Positions 44,170 to 53,065 of a stretch of DNA of 64,000 nucleotides are shown piece by piece. The notes beneath the pieces were generated by a model. It was not told where the DNA came from, did not search any database, and saw only the letters and a program-made list of their open reading frames with translations. The position numbers and the translations under genes are program-made. The stretch is from the NCBI GenBank assembly GCA_963662605.1, contig OY759785.1, positions 3,720,001-3,784,000 on the forward strand, read 5' to 3'. The number at the start of each line of letters is the position of its first letter. The first letter of the stretch is position 1. This DNA is from G963662605 sp963662605 (GTDB lineage: Bacteria; Bacteroidota; Ignavibacteria; Ignavibacteriales; Ignavibacteriaceae).

Positions 44170-45594
44170 ATGAAATACTTAATCGGCCTCTTCTGCTTGT
44201 TGTTCGTTCCATTCTTTTCAGCACAAACCTTTTCCCTTCGTGATACGATAATTAATCATTATGATTATATAGTTATCACTGTTCCGGATTTTGTACCAGC
44301 CTGCGAATCTTTTAAGAATCATAAAATCCTTAACCGTGGATACAAAGTCCTGGTTGTTGATACCGCTCAGGTTTACAAGGATTTTTCCACCTATTCCAAT
44401 CCGGCCGATCGGATTGAGCAGTTTCTCCAATACATCGGGACTCATTGGAAAAATCCTCAACCTAAATACATTCTCTTTGCCGGAGATATTACAAAAGTAC
44501 CGGCGTGGAGACTGCCTACAGTTGGAGACGATTCTGTTATGTTCGGCATTGCTTATAAAGATCAACCGTACATGAGCAAATTTTATGATTCTCTCAACTC
44601 TGCTTGCCCCTACTCGGTTGGAAGGGTCGCCGCACTTACAACAGATGAACTCAGCAACTATTTTAACAAAGTGATAAACTACGAATGCGATACAATCTTC
44701 CACGGATGGAATAATAGAGTAACGTTTATTTCCGCATCAAGCCACGGATACCCATCAGAGGCTTCTGATTTAGAAAATATTTGCGGCGAAATTTCAACAA
44801 ACTATTTCCCGGAATATTTCTATAAGAAAATAATTTCAAGAGTGGATTCATCAGCTTACTATGGTAACACTTCGGATATACTCGATGAAGTTAATGATAA
44901 AAAAACTTCAACTTTATATTTTTGCGGTGGAGCGACCGCATATTCTTTCTCTGCGGATTCGCTTTTTACCCTGAATGACATTCTCAACATCCACAATGAC
45001 AGCACTCCCTTCTTCATGTATTTTTGTGTCGGTCAGCGATTTAGCGCCGATTCTGTTGGTAGTCTGTTGGATGCCTGCATATTGAAAAGCAATGGAGCAA
45101 TAGGTGGTTTTGCTCCGGTTTGCCCCGCTTTTTCAACGTTAACTTTTGACATTCAAAGAAAACTTTTTTCATCACTGTATTTCGATAAAAAATCTATTGG
45201 AGATTCATGGTGGGATTTTTCGCGATACAATCACGATGAAGCATATTCGGCCTATGCAATTTTCGGAGACCCCTCACTCAAGCCGAAATTTTCACCGCTG
45301 CTGGCCGCATCAGAACCAACAACTCCGGTTATGAAGTATGCACTGTATCAGAATTATCCTAACCCGTTTAATCCGAGTACAACCATTAAATATTCGGTTG
45401 CGGATAACGGTCTCGTTTCACTTGCTATTTATAATCAATTGGGGCAGAGGGTCGCTGAATTGTATCACGGGGAAAAACAAAGCGGAACATACTCCGTTAC
45501 ATGGAATGCCATCGGTTTTCCATCGGGAGTATACTTCTGCGAATTAAAAACAACACACTACAGGGAAGTTAAAAAACTGCTCTTGGTCAAATAA
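44170..45594 (+). CDS. T9SS-exported C25 (gingipain)-like protein, probably inactive
   Basis: A 474-residue exported protein. The signal peptide covers about residues 1-18. Residues about 28-380 resemble the caspase-like peptidase C25 fold ('YILFAGDITKVPAWR', 'YSVGRVAA', 'AIFGDPSLKPKF'). The segment that normally reads N-Y-x-G-H-G-S reads 'LYFCGGATAYS', so the catalytic His is replaced by Gly253. The candidate nucleophile Cys286 in 'MYFCVGQ' remains. The C-terminal 80 residues are the T9SS sorting domain with 'NYPNPFNP'. It may be a non-catalytic homologue or use another base. PorU, the T9SS sortase, is also a C25 member, but this protein is much shorter than PorU. The ATG has GGAG five bases upstream. 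Confidence 0.82.
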   Translation: MKYLIGLFCLLFVPFFSAQTFSLRDTIINHYDYIVITVPDFVPACESFKNHKILNRGYKVLVVDTAQVYKDFSTYSNPADRIEQFLQYIGTHWKNPQPKYILFAGDITKVPAWRLPTVGDDSVMFGIAYKDQPYMSKFYDSLNSACPYSVGRVAALTTDELSNYFNKVINYECDTIFHGWNNRVTFISASSHGYPSEASDLENICGEISTNYFPEYFYKKIISRVDSSAYYGNTSDILDEVNDKKTSTLYFCGGATAYSFSADSLFTLNDILNIHNDSTPFFMYFCVGQRFSADSVGSLLDACILKSNGAIGGFAPVCPAFSTLTFDIQRKLFSSLYFDKKSIGDSWWDFSRYNHDEAYSAYAIFGDPSLKPKFSPLLAASEPTTPVMKYALYQNYPNPFNPSTTIKYSVADNGLVSLAIYNQLGQRVAELYHGEKQSGTYSVTWNAIGFPSGVYFCELKTTHYREVKKLLLVK

Positions 45595-45607
45595 GGGGAT
45601 GAACAAT

Positions 45608-45639
45608 AAAAGGCATGCTTCTCCGGAAGCATGCCTTTT
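45608..45639. terminator. Bidirectional terminator between the C25-like and ispG genes
   Basis: A perfect 14-bp stem (AAAAGGCATGCTTC) with a TCCG tetraloop and U-tracts on both strands, placed between two convergent genes. Confidence 0.93.
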
Positions 45640-45655
45640 AATTTTTGCTATAGCA

Positions 45656-47593
45656 CTAAAACTTTGCTGGTTCGACCCACCTGCCGTCTTCGCTGATAAG
45701 AGTAATAAGCTCATCAACAGCCTGTTCAGAGGGTACGCTTTTCTTAACGACTTCTTTACCGCGATATAACGTAATGCGGCCGGGACCCGAACCGACATAG
45801 CCGTAATCGGCATCTGCCATTTCACCGGGACCGTTAACAATACAGCCCATAACGGCAATTTTAACGCCTTTCAGATGCTCGGTTCTTACGCGGATTTTAT
45901 TGGTGGTTTCGACAAGATCAAATAATGTTCTGCCACATGAGGGGCATGCAATGTACTCGGTTTTTGAGATACGGGTTCTCGCCGCCTGCAATATTCCGAA
46001 AAGAATTCTATTGCAAACTTCCTTCCCTACTATCGAGTCATCCAATTCAGATACCCACACTCCGTCGCCGAGTCCGTCAATCAGCAGACCGCCAAAATCC
46101 GTTGCCGAATACAGCATGAACTGCTCGTACGAAACGCCTTGATAATTTTTCCGTACGATTACCGGATTTTCAACACCGGCATTCATTAACTCAATAAACG
46201 CTCTGCGTTGTTCGGCGAGTCCGTGTGCATTATTGGTATCAAGAACAAGAACAACCGATTTGTCGTTTTTTAGCAGACTTAAAAAATCACTATTCAAATC
46301 ATCAATCGTAACCGTCACAAAATTAAATACGCCGCCTTCACTCTTGTGCTGTACATATTCTCCGGCGGCAAACAGAGGAAATCCCTTAACGAATAAACTG
46401 TTCTCTTTCCAGAAACTAAAATCATAAATCGCACGTAAGCTTTGCGGCAGATTGAACGGTGCAGATTGTTTGCCCATGTAAATAAAATCGGCGGCAGAAT
46501 CGGTCATAGACCACTTGTCAGTCATTGCATCGTAATAATAGCCAATCTTTGAAAGACTTTCTGTTGAAGCTATTGGTGTGTTTTGATAATCGGCAACAAC
46601 TCGCGGAACATTGCTTCCGCCAAAATGAGTGAGCTCAATTGTTTTACGGCGTTTATACTCAACCGGATTGACAGGGTTTTCAATAATAGGTTTTACCGGA
46701 TTATGTCCCGCGCGGTTTTTATACCGCTCAGCCAGCATAATTGCTACTGGGGATTCGTGCTCCGGCTCTTCAGTAAGAGATACACGTATCGTATCGCCCA
46801 AACCATCTTCGAGTAATGTGCCGATTCCGAGCGCGGATTTAACTCTGCCGTCTTCTCCGTCACCTGCTTCCGTAACGCCGAGATGCAAAGGATAATTCAT
46901 TCCTTCGGCTTGCATCTTCTGAACAAGCAGGCGATACGCCTGAACCATGACCTGCGTATTGCTTGCCTTCATGGAAAGCACAATGTTGTGATAATCAAGC
47001 TCTTCGCAAATTCGCACAAACTCCAATGCGGATTCGACCATACCAAGTGGTGAATCACCAAAGCGGCTCATAATACGATCCGAAAGTGAACCGTGATTTG
47101 TGCCAATACGCATTGCCGTGCCGTATTCTTTGCAAATTTTTACTAATGGGGAAAATCGTTGACGGATGCGGTCTATCTCTGCATTGTATTCGGCATCGGT
47201 GTATTCAAGAGTTTGGAAATGTTTGCGGTCAATATAGTTGCCGGGATTAACACGTACTTTTTCAACTATACGCGCAGCAGCTTCTGCAGCATTTGGGGTG
47301 AAGTGAATATCTGCAATAAGGGGTACTTTGTAACCGCGCTTGAGCAGCTCGGCTTTAATGTTTGCTAAGTTCTCGGCTTCTTTGATTCCCGGGGCGGTTA
47401 TGCGCACATACTCACAACCGGCTTCAACCATGCGGATGGTTTGTTCAACCGTGGCAATCGTATCCATAGTATCCGTCGTGGTCATGGACTGGATGCGGAT
47501 AGGGTTATCCCCACCTAGCGGCACATCACCGATGGATACGACCCGTGTTTTATAACGGGAGTATTCGGTCAGGCTGTTACAATATATGTTCAT
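45656..47593 (-). CDS. ispG: 4-hydroxy-3-methylbut-2-enyl diphosphate synthase, long form
   Basis: A 645-residue enzyme of the MEP isoprenoid pathway that converts methylerythritol cyclodiphosphate to HMBPP. The N-terminal TIM barrel (about residues 10-280) has 'IRIQSMTTTDTMDT', 'PLIADIHF' and 'VRVNPGN'. The C-terminal iron-sulfur domain has 'ACPSCGRTLFDL' and 'MGCIVNGPGEMADADYGYVG', giving the three Cys and one Glu ligands of the [4Fe-4S] cluster. About 250 residues are inserted between them, as in the Bacteroidota/Chlorobi and plant-type enzymes; short enterobacterial IspG lacks this. I use the ATG at 47593, which gives the family-like N-terminus; a farther start at 47629 is less likely. 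Electrons may come from ferredoxin. Confidence 0.96.
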   Translation of the reverse strand: MNIYCNSLTEYSRYKTRVVSIGDVPLGGDNPIRIQSMTTTDTMDTIATVEQTIRMVEAGCEYVRITAPGIKEAENLANIKAELLKRGYKVPLIADIHFTPNAAEAAARIVEKVRVNPGNYIDRKHFQTLEYTDAEYNAEIDRIRQRFSPLVKICKEYGTAMRIGTNHGSLSDRIMSRFGDSPLGMVESALEFVRICEELDYHNIVLSMKASNTQVMVQAYRLLVQKMQAEGMNYPLHLGVTEAGDGEDGRVKSALGIGTLLEDGLGDTIRVSLTEEPEHESPVAIMLAERYKNRAGHNPVKPIIENPVNPVEYKRRKTIELTHFGGSNVPRVVADYQNTPIASTESLSKIGYYYDAMTDKWSMTDSAADFIYMGKQSAPFNLPQSLRAIYDFSFWKENSLFVKGFPLFAAGEYVQHKSEGGVFNFVTVTIDDLNSDFLSLLKNDKSVVLVLDTNNAHGLAEQRRAFIELMNAGVENPVIVRKNYQGVSYEQFMLYSATDFGGLLIDGLGDGVWVSELDDSIVGKEVCNRILFGILQAARTRISKTEYIACPSCGRTLFDLVETTNKIRVRTEHLKGVKIAVMGCIVNGPGEMADADYGYVGSGPGRITLYRGKEVVKKSVPSEQAVDELITLISEDGRWVEPAKF

Positions 47594-47673
47594 GTCTTTC
47601 TCTCTTACATCAGGAAATGGAATAATCATCTAAACAAATATATAAGAGTAAGACAGCAAAATGAAACCGGCTG

Positions 47674-47883
47674 TTAAATATACGAGTCAGCCTGGTAAAT
47701 GGGATCAATAGCCCATTCATCCTCAACACTACCGACACAATGAGAACATTTATCAATGGTGAATACCATCTTTTCTTCTCGTTCGGAAGCACGCACCATG
47801 TTTATTACCGCGCCGCAACTTGCGCATTGGATTACGTGGTGTGTTAATGCTTTGGCGCTGCAGTGGGGACATAAAAAGCCCAT
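47674..47883 (-). CDS. Small zinc-ribbon-like protein
   Basis: A 69-residue protein with three CxxC knuckles: 'FLCPHCSAK', 'IQCASCGAV' and 'DKCSHCVGS'. The first two would bind one zinc ion; the third pair is unpaired or may combine in a dimer. It has no close match that I recognise. The ATG has AGGCGAG upstream and lies 80 bases before the ispG start on the same strand, so the two may be co-transcribed. The Cys pattern and ribosome site make me think it is real despite its size. Confidence 0.65.
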   Translation of the reverse strand: MGFLCPHCSAKALTHHVIQCASCGAVINMVRASEREEKMVFTIDKCSHCVGSVEDEWAIDPIYQADSYI

Positions 47884-48520
47884 CTCGCCTGATTGTTCAT
47901 CCGGATTTATAAGGAAAATAGCATTACATCTGACATTGTTGCATTTTGTGAAATGCTGTTTTACCGTAGCAGAATTTTCGATAGTTCTTCTTCTCCATAA
48001 ATTTGAATCCTAACTTAGCCTACATCATACAAATTTCCAATTGAAAAATTTTGCCCTGATAAAGTTCGACCGCACTATTTTGTGGATATTCGATGGAAAT
48101 CCGTTAATATTTTTTAACAATCCCTATCGCTATTCCTTACATCGTCTATAGGAGGCTGGCCGGAATCAGTACCACAACAAACCTGACAGTTATCATTAAC
48201 CACGATCTTTAGATCGTGGGACAAGAGACCACACAAACCCGGACTTTAGTCCAATTATCAGTCCCTATTGAACTGAAGTTTATTTCTTGGTATAAGCTCA
48301 AAAAAGGCCATCTTTTAAGTTGTTCTTACAAAAATAATCCGTGAAAATCCGCGTCATTCGTATCATCCTCCGCAGGACGCTGTGCGGCGTTCTATTTCCT
48401 AACATTAAGACACACAAGGATTCGAAAATACTCCTCCGGATACTTGCGAAAAACGCTTCCATGTCATAACTTTAAAAATGAATTTATAATCTCTCACTTT
48501 TTGACTATGAGGAGCCTTTT
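47884..48520. other. Intergenic region with small palindromes
   Basis: About 640 bp without a credible gene. It holds REP-like palindromes, such as CCACGATCT and its complement at 48200-48219 and 'GGACTTTAGTCC' near 48241, plus a GC-rich 'GGACGCTGTGCGGCG' block near 48373. The last 40 bases carry the GGAG ribosome site of the phosphohexomutase gene. Confidence 0.5.
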
Positions 48521-49867
48521 ATGGATAAAATCGCCGGATTCAAAGCATATGACATTCGGGGAAAAGTCCCTTCAGAACTGAATAATGACTTAGCATATAA
48601 AATAGGTAAAGCTTTCGGCAAGTTCGTTAATGCCAAAAGCGTAGTTATCGGTTATGACATACGCCCGTCATCCAAAGGCTTGTCTGAAGCGCTGACAAAA
48701 GGCTTCAACGAAACCGGCATTGATGTTATTGATATTGGCTTGTGCGGAACGGAAATGATTTACTTCGCGACTTCATTTCTTGGCACAGACGGCGGCATCA
48801 TGATCACCGCCAGCCACAACCCGCCTGAGTATAACGGCATGAAATTCGTCCGCCAGAACAGCGTTCCGGTTGGATATGATGCAGGATTAAATGTCATCGA
48901 ACAGATGATTTTGAAAAACGACCTGCCCGGCGAAGCGGCAGTAAAAGGCTCGTATAAACAGATTGATATTTCGGCAGAATTTATTACGAACCTCAATAAG
49001 TTTTTCGACGTTAAGAAAATAAAACCTTTAAAGGTTGTTGTTAATGCCGGTAACGGCTGCGTGGGCCCGATGCTTGAAAAGATTGAAGGCTCGCTACCCA
49101 TCAAGATGATCAAATTATTCTTTGAGCCTGATTCGGCATTCCCGAACGGCGTACCGAACCCGATGCTTGAAGAGTGCCGCGTACCAACTATCAATGCAGT
49201 AAAAGAAAACGGCGCAGATCTTGGTGTAGCATGGGACGGCGATTACGACCGATGCTTCTTCTTTGATGAACACGGTAATTTCATTGAAGGCTATTATGTA
49301 GTCGGACTCCTTGCAAAATCAATTTTGAAAAGCAATCCCGGCGGCAAGATCATTCACGATCCCCGCTTAACATGGAACACTATTGAAATCGTAAAGAATG
49401 CCGGCGGTGAACCGGTACAGTCAAAGAGCGGACACGCGTTCATCAAAGAAAAGATGAGAGAAGTCAACGCTATTTACGGCGGCGAAATGTCGGCGCATCA
49501 TTATTTCAGAGATAATGCTTATTCCGATAGCGGTATCATTCCGTTCTTATTGGTTATGCAGTTGATGTCCGAAGAAAATAAAAAGTTCTCCGAACTCGTC
49601 GGCGAAATGATTAAAAACTATCCTTGCTCGGGCGAGATCAACTCAACCATTGACGACCCGGCCGCGAAGATACAAGAACTCGATGCACTCTACACCGGCG
49701 GCGTGCGGGATTATAGCGACGGTTTATGCGTTGATTACCCCGAATGGCGCTTTAACGTGCGCATGTCGAACACCGAGCCTATCATCCGCCTCAACGTTGA
49801 GAGTCGTGGTGATGAAGCTCTGATGCACGCCAAAACAGCTGAATTGCTGAAGGTTATCAGAGGATAA
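48521..49867 (+). CDS. Phosphomannomutase/phosphoglucomutase
   Basis: A 448-residue alpha-D-phosphohexomutase that interconverts hexose 1- and 6-phosphates for sugar-nucleotide and cell-envelope synthesis. The N-terminus has 'FKAYDIRGKVP'. The phosphoserine loop is 'ITASHNPPEYNGMK' (S98), the metal loop is 'AWDGDYDRCFFFD', the sugar-specificity loop is 'GGEMSAHHYF' and the C-terminal phosphate-binding loop is 'RMSNTEPIIRLNVES'. 'GEMSAHH' fits the dual-specificity manB/algC type more than pure glucose mutases. GGAG lies upstream of the ATG, and a strong terminator follows. It appears to be a single-gene unit. Confidence 0.94.
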   Translation: MDKIAGFKAYDIRGKVPSELNNDLAYKIGKAFGKFVNAKSVVIGYDIRPSSKGLSEALTKGFNETGIDVIDIGLCGTEMIYFATSFLGTDGGIMITASHNPPEYNGMKFVRQNSVPVGYDAGLNVIEQMILKNDLPGEAAVKGSYKQIDISAEFITNLNKFFDVKKIKPLKVVVNAGNGCVGPMLEKIEGSLPIKMIKLFFEPDSAFPNGVPNPMLEECRVPTINAVKENGADLGVAWDGDYDRCFFFDEHGNFIEGYYVVGLLAKSILKSNPGGKIIHDPRLTWNTIEIVKNAGGEPVQSKSGHAFIKEKMREVNAIYGGEMSAHHYFRDNAYSDSGIIPFLLVMQLMSEENKKFSELVGEMIKNYPCSGEINSTIDDPAAKIQELDALYTGGVRDYSDGLCVDYPEWRFNVRMSNTEPIIRLNVESRGDEALMHAKTAELLKVIRG

Positions 49868-49886
49868 CAATCGAAACTTGATGTTC

Positions 49887-49923
49887 AGCCGCGCATGAAT
49901 ACCAATCATGCGCGGCTTTTTTA
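49887..49923 (+). terminator. Intrinsic terminator of the phosphohexomutase gene
   Basis: A perfect 12-bp stem (AGCCGCGCATGA) with a seven-base loop and a T6 run on the plus strand, 20 bases after the stop codon. Confidence 0.93.
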
Positions 49924-49948
49924 TTTACCTCTTCCAGCACGTCAGTTT

Positions 49949-50191
49949 CGGTGGGTGTCCGAGTGTCCCGATGACATTACGACGCTCATAAATTACCCAC
50001 TTCGCATCGGGACTTACCTGCCCGACTGCGTCAGTCAAGCGGGTCGAGGCCACTCCTTGCCAAACACACTACCACCACACCAAACATTCTGCCTTAACCC
50101 CGGCTTCGTGGGTGTCCGAGTGTCCCGATGACATTACGACTCTCATAAATTACCCACTCCCCATCGGGATGTATCGAGGACACTCCTTGCC
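49949..50191. repeat. Tandem direct duplication of a non-coding block
   Basis: Two copies about 157 bases apart share 'GTGGGTGTCCGAGTGTCCC', 'GATGACATTACGAC', 'CTCATAAATTACCCAC' and 'CACTCCTTGCC' (copy A about 49950-50061, copy B about 50108-50191). Copy A carries about 27 extra bases with a GC-rich palindromic piece (CCTGCCCG...CGGG) like those in the 8 kb repeat region. No gene occupies 49924-50316. Confidence 0.7.
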
Positions 50192-50316
50192 CATCTTAAA
50201 TAACGAATTCTCAACCGAAAATTATCTTTAAGCACTTTTTCTTAACGCTTTTTTTGTTATTTTTCCGGCAGGTAAAACGAATCTTTAATAGCCAATTTCA
50301 AAGCAAGAAGGCATAT

Positions 50317-50667
50317 ATGAGCCAGGACGATATTCAGTGGCGCGAAATTAACTATGGTGACTCCGGCAGCGGAGCCGAGCATAAAAGCAACATGACTACG
50401 GTTGATGCCAATCTTTGGGAGCAGGTTGAGAAAGTCGGAAACAAAATCTCATTCGTCAAAGATATCAAGGCTATATATCTTTACCTGAGCGATCCGTATG
50501 TTTCATGGTACAGGAAAACAATAGTTGCGGCCGCGCTGGTGTACTTCATCTCTCCGATTGATGAAGTAGAAGATTTGGAACCTTTGATAAACAAATTGAA
50601 TGACTTAGGCGTTATCACCGCCCTGTTAAAATACCTCGGCAGTGAACTCACTCCCTACTATGATTGA
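50317..50667 (+). CDS. DUF1232 (YkvA-like) protein
   Basis: A 116-residue protein whose C-terminal half is the DUF1232 domain: 'KAIYLYLSDPYVSWYRK' followed by 'VAAALVYFISPIDEVEDL' and a hydrophobic helix. Members are small, probably membrane-associated proteins of unknown function. The usual 'PIDLIPD' is here 'PIDEVED'. The ATG has AAGAAGG five bases upstream. The stop lies three bases before the NUDIX gene, so DUF1232, NUDIX and recN probably form one operon. Confidence 0.85.
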   Translation: MSQDDIQWREINYGDSGSGAEHKSNMTTVDANLWEQVEKVGNKISFVKDIKAIYLYLSDPYVSWYRKTIVAAALVYFISPIDEVEDLEPLINKLNDLGVITALLKYLGSELTPYYD

Positions 50668-50670
50668 TAT

Positions 50671-51207
50671 ATGAATTTTGATGTAACAAAAAGTGAAATC
50701 GTTTTCCGGGGAAAAGTGTTTGATCTTCAGGTAGATGAGATTATCTATCACAGCGGCAATAAAGGTGTGCGGGAAACCGCTCTACACCACGGCGGCTCAG
50801 TTATTGTTCCCGTTCTGGATTCCGGTAAAATCCTGCTTATCAAGCAATTCCGGTATCCTCTAAAAACAAAACTATTCGAACTGCCTGCAGGTAAGCTATT
50901 CAAAGGTGAGAACCCTGAAATTTGTGCAATACGTGAGCTTGAAGAAGAAACGGGATACAAGACCGGAAAAATTCAAAAGCTCGGCGCCATTGCAACGACT
51001 CCCGGCTTCTGTACCGAAATTTTACACATCTATCTTGCCACGGGACTGACACCCGGTGAACCGAACCGCGAAGAAGGCGAGGATGGTATGGAGATGTTCG
51101 AATATACTCTCGATGAAATTGAAGATATGATTTCGTCACAACAAATTTATGATGCTAAAACCCTCGCGGGTATTTTATACTACAAGTTACAGTTGAAAAA
51201 CAAATAA
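50671..51207 (+). CDS. NUDIX hydrolase, ADP-ribose pyrophosphatase type
   Basis: A 178-residue hydrolase with a perfect NUDIX box: G74-x5-E80-x7-R88-E89-L90-x-E92-E93-x-G95, metal-dependent. The upstream 'LLIKQFRYPL' and 'FELPAGKL' fit the ADP-ribose/ADP-sugar pyrophosphatase group, which turns ADP-ribose into AMP and ribose 5-phosphate. It starts three bases after the DUF1232 gene and ends 21 bases before recN. Substrate assignment follows family resemblance only. Confidence 0.93.
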   Translation: MNFDVTKSEIVFRGKVFDLQVDEIIYHSGNKGVRETALHHGGSVIVPVLDSGKILLIKQFRYPLKTKLFELPAGKLFKGENPEICAIRELEEETGYKTGKIQKLGAIATTPGFCTEILHIYLATGLTPGEPNREEGEDGMEMFEYTLDEIEDMISSQQIYDAKTLAGILYYKLQLKNK

Positions 51208-51228
51208 CAAATTCTTTGCGCTGTTCCC

Positions 51229-52941
51229 ATGCTGAAAACTCTATATGTAAAAGACTATGCCCTGATTGAATCCATGACCGTTGAATTCGGCACGGGACTC
51301 AATATCATAACCGGCGAGACCGGCGCGGGTAAGTCCATATTAATTGATGCATTGGGTTTACTGCTCGGTGAACGCGCCAACTCCGAAGTTGTACGCAAAG
51401 GCAGCCAGAAAGCCATTGTTGAAGGAATCTTCGACGTTACCCTCAACAAAAAAATACGTGCTCTGTGCGAGACAAACGACCTCGACAATAACGACGAATT
51501 GATATTGCGCAGAGAAATCCTCGCGAAGGGTTCAAGCCGCTGCTTCATCAACGATTCCCCTGTTACGTTAAGCCTGCTTGCTTCTTTTGGTGATTTACTC
51601 GTTGACATTCACGGACAGCACGAACATCAGTCACTGCTCCGCAACGAAACCCATATCGAATTCCTTGATGAATTTGCCGGAACGGAAAAACCACTTGCCG
51701 ACTACCAGCTGCTATATCATAAACTGAACAGCATCCGTCACGAACTGAAAAACATCACCGCCAAACAAACCGAACTACAGCAGCTGAAAGATTTATACTC
51801 ATTCCAATTGAAAGAGATTGATGCAGTCGAGCCATTTGAAAACGAGGATGAAAGTATTACGCTGGATCTGCGCATCATGGAAAACGCGGAAAAAATTCTT
51901 GAGCTTACTTCATCCGCCTACGATATACTCTATGAACAGGAAACTTCCGTTCAGGCGCTTCTTGCTACTGTACGGCAGGATATAACAGCTCTCGATAAGT
52001 TTGATCCGACGTTCACACAAACGCTTGAGGAATTAAATTCCGCAGTCGCGTTCATTAACGATATTGCCGATTCGCTCCGTTCATACAAGGCCAATATTGA
52101 TGTTGACCCTGCGAAACTTGAATCGCTCCGTGAACGTTTAATGGCTTTGAATTCACTTAAGCGCAAATACGGCGGTTCAATCCATGCTGTGCTCGAACTG
52201 CGGGAATCGTTATCGGAAAACCTTTCGCTCGCGGAGAACTTTGATGAAAAAGTTGATAAGCTAAAAAAAGAAATCGGCTCGCTGCAAATTGAAGCCGGTA
52301 AAGCCGCACAGCTTTTATCTGCTAAAAGAAGTGAGAGCGCTAAAAAAGTCATTAAAGAAATTGTCTCGGTTCTTCAGGAACTGGGAATACCGAATGCAAA
52401 ATTTGATGTCCGTTTTGATAAGTCCGTCATTGCGAAGAGCGAAGATGACGGCGTTATAGTCGGCAAGGAGCACCTGAAAGCAACTGACAACGGTTATGAC
52501 AAGGTGGAATTCTTCATCTCGACGAACGCGGGTGAAGATGTAAAACCGCTGATCAAGGTCGCATCCGGCGGCGAAGTATCCCGCATTATGCTTTCGCTTA
52601 AAACCATTCTCGCTAAAAACGATAAATTACCTCTGTTAATATTTGATGAAATTGATACAGGAGTCAGCGGTAAAATTGCCCAGAAAGTCGGCAATGCCTT
52701 ACACGGCTTAGCAAAATTTCATCAGGTTATTGCCATCACCCACCTGCCCCAAATCGCGAGTCAGGCCGACCGCCATTACGTCGTAGAAAAAACCGATACC
52801 GACGGCCGCAGCATCAGCCGCATCCGCAAACTGCAGGAAGACGAAAGAGTCTCCGAAGTTGCCAAACTCATGAGCGGCGAAAAAATCACCGACGCTGCAC
52901 TCCAGAGCGCCGCGGAGATGATAGCCTCGAAGATAAAATAG
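51229..52941 (+). CDS. recN: DNA repair protein RecN
   Basis: A 570-residue SMC-like ATPase for double-strand break repair. Walker A is 'ITGETGAGKSILID' (K35, S36). Two coiled-coil arms follow (about 155-215 and 290-360). The C-terminal lobe has the signature 'VASGGEVSRIMLSLK' and Walker B 'LLIFDEIDTGVSG', then 'AITHLPQIASQADRHYVVEK'. 'DIHGQHEHQSLL' near residue 130 is typical of RecN. Length is normal for the family. It is the third gene of a likely DUF1232-NUDIX-recN operon. No SOS box was recognised upstream. Confidence 0.97.
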   Translation: MLKTLYVKDYALIESMTVEFGTGLNIITGETGAGKSILIDALGLLLGERANSEVVRKGSQKAIVEGIFDVTLNKKIRALCETNDLDNNDELILRREILAKGSSRCFINDSPVTLSLLASFGDLLVDIHGQHEHQSLLRNETHIEFLDEFAGTEKPLADYQLLYHKLNSIRHELKNITAKQTELQQLKDLYSFQLKEIDAVEPFENEDESITLDLRIMENAEKILELTSSAYDILYEQETSVQALLATVRQDITALDKFDPTFTQTLEELNSAVAFINDIADSLRSYKANIDVDPAKLESLRERLMALNSLKRKYGGSIHAVLELRESLSENLSLAENFDEKVDKLKKEIGSLQIEAGKAAQLLSAKRSESAKKVIKEIVSVLQELGIPNAKFDVRFDKSVIAKSEDDGVIVGKEHLKATDNGYDKVEFFISTNAGEDVKPLIKVASGGEVSRIMLSLKTILAKNDKLPLLIFDEIDTGVSGKIAQKVGNALHGLAKFHQVIAITHLPQIASQADRHYVVEKTDTDGRSISRIRKLQEDERVSEVAKLMSGEKITDAALQSAAEMIASKIK

Positions 52942-52960
52942 ATAAAAGCCTTTTTTATTT

Positions 52961-52990
52961 CCTAACCCATACCTTAAGGTATGGGTTAGG
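52961..52990. repeat. Perfect 30-base palindrome after recN
   Basis: CCTAACCCATACCTT is followed directly by its exact reverse complement, with no loop, 19 bases after the recN stop. No T-run follows on either strand, so it is not a standard terminator. It may be a REP-like sequence or a protein-binding site. Confidence 0.75.
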
Positions 52991-53020
52991 AATGTGCAAA
53001 GCCATGAGTTAGCATAAAAA

Positions 53021-53043
53021 AAACGCCCCGAATCGGGGCGTTT
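53021..53043 (-). terminator. Intrinsic terminator of the dipeptidyl peptidase III gene
   Basis: Stem AAACGCCCCG with its complement around a three-base loop, then T7 on the minus strand, 22 bases past the stop codon. Confidence 0.9.
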
Positions 53044-53065
53044 CAACAAATCAATTCAGAGCCAT

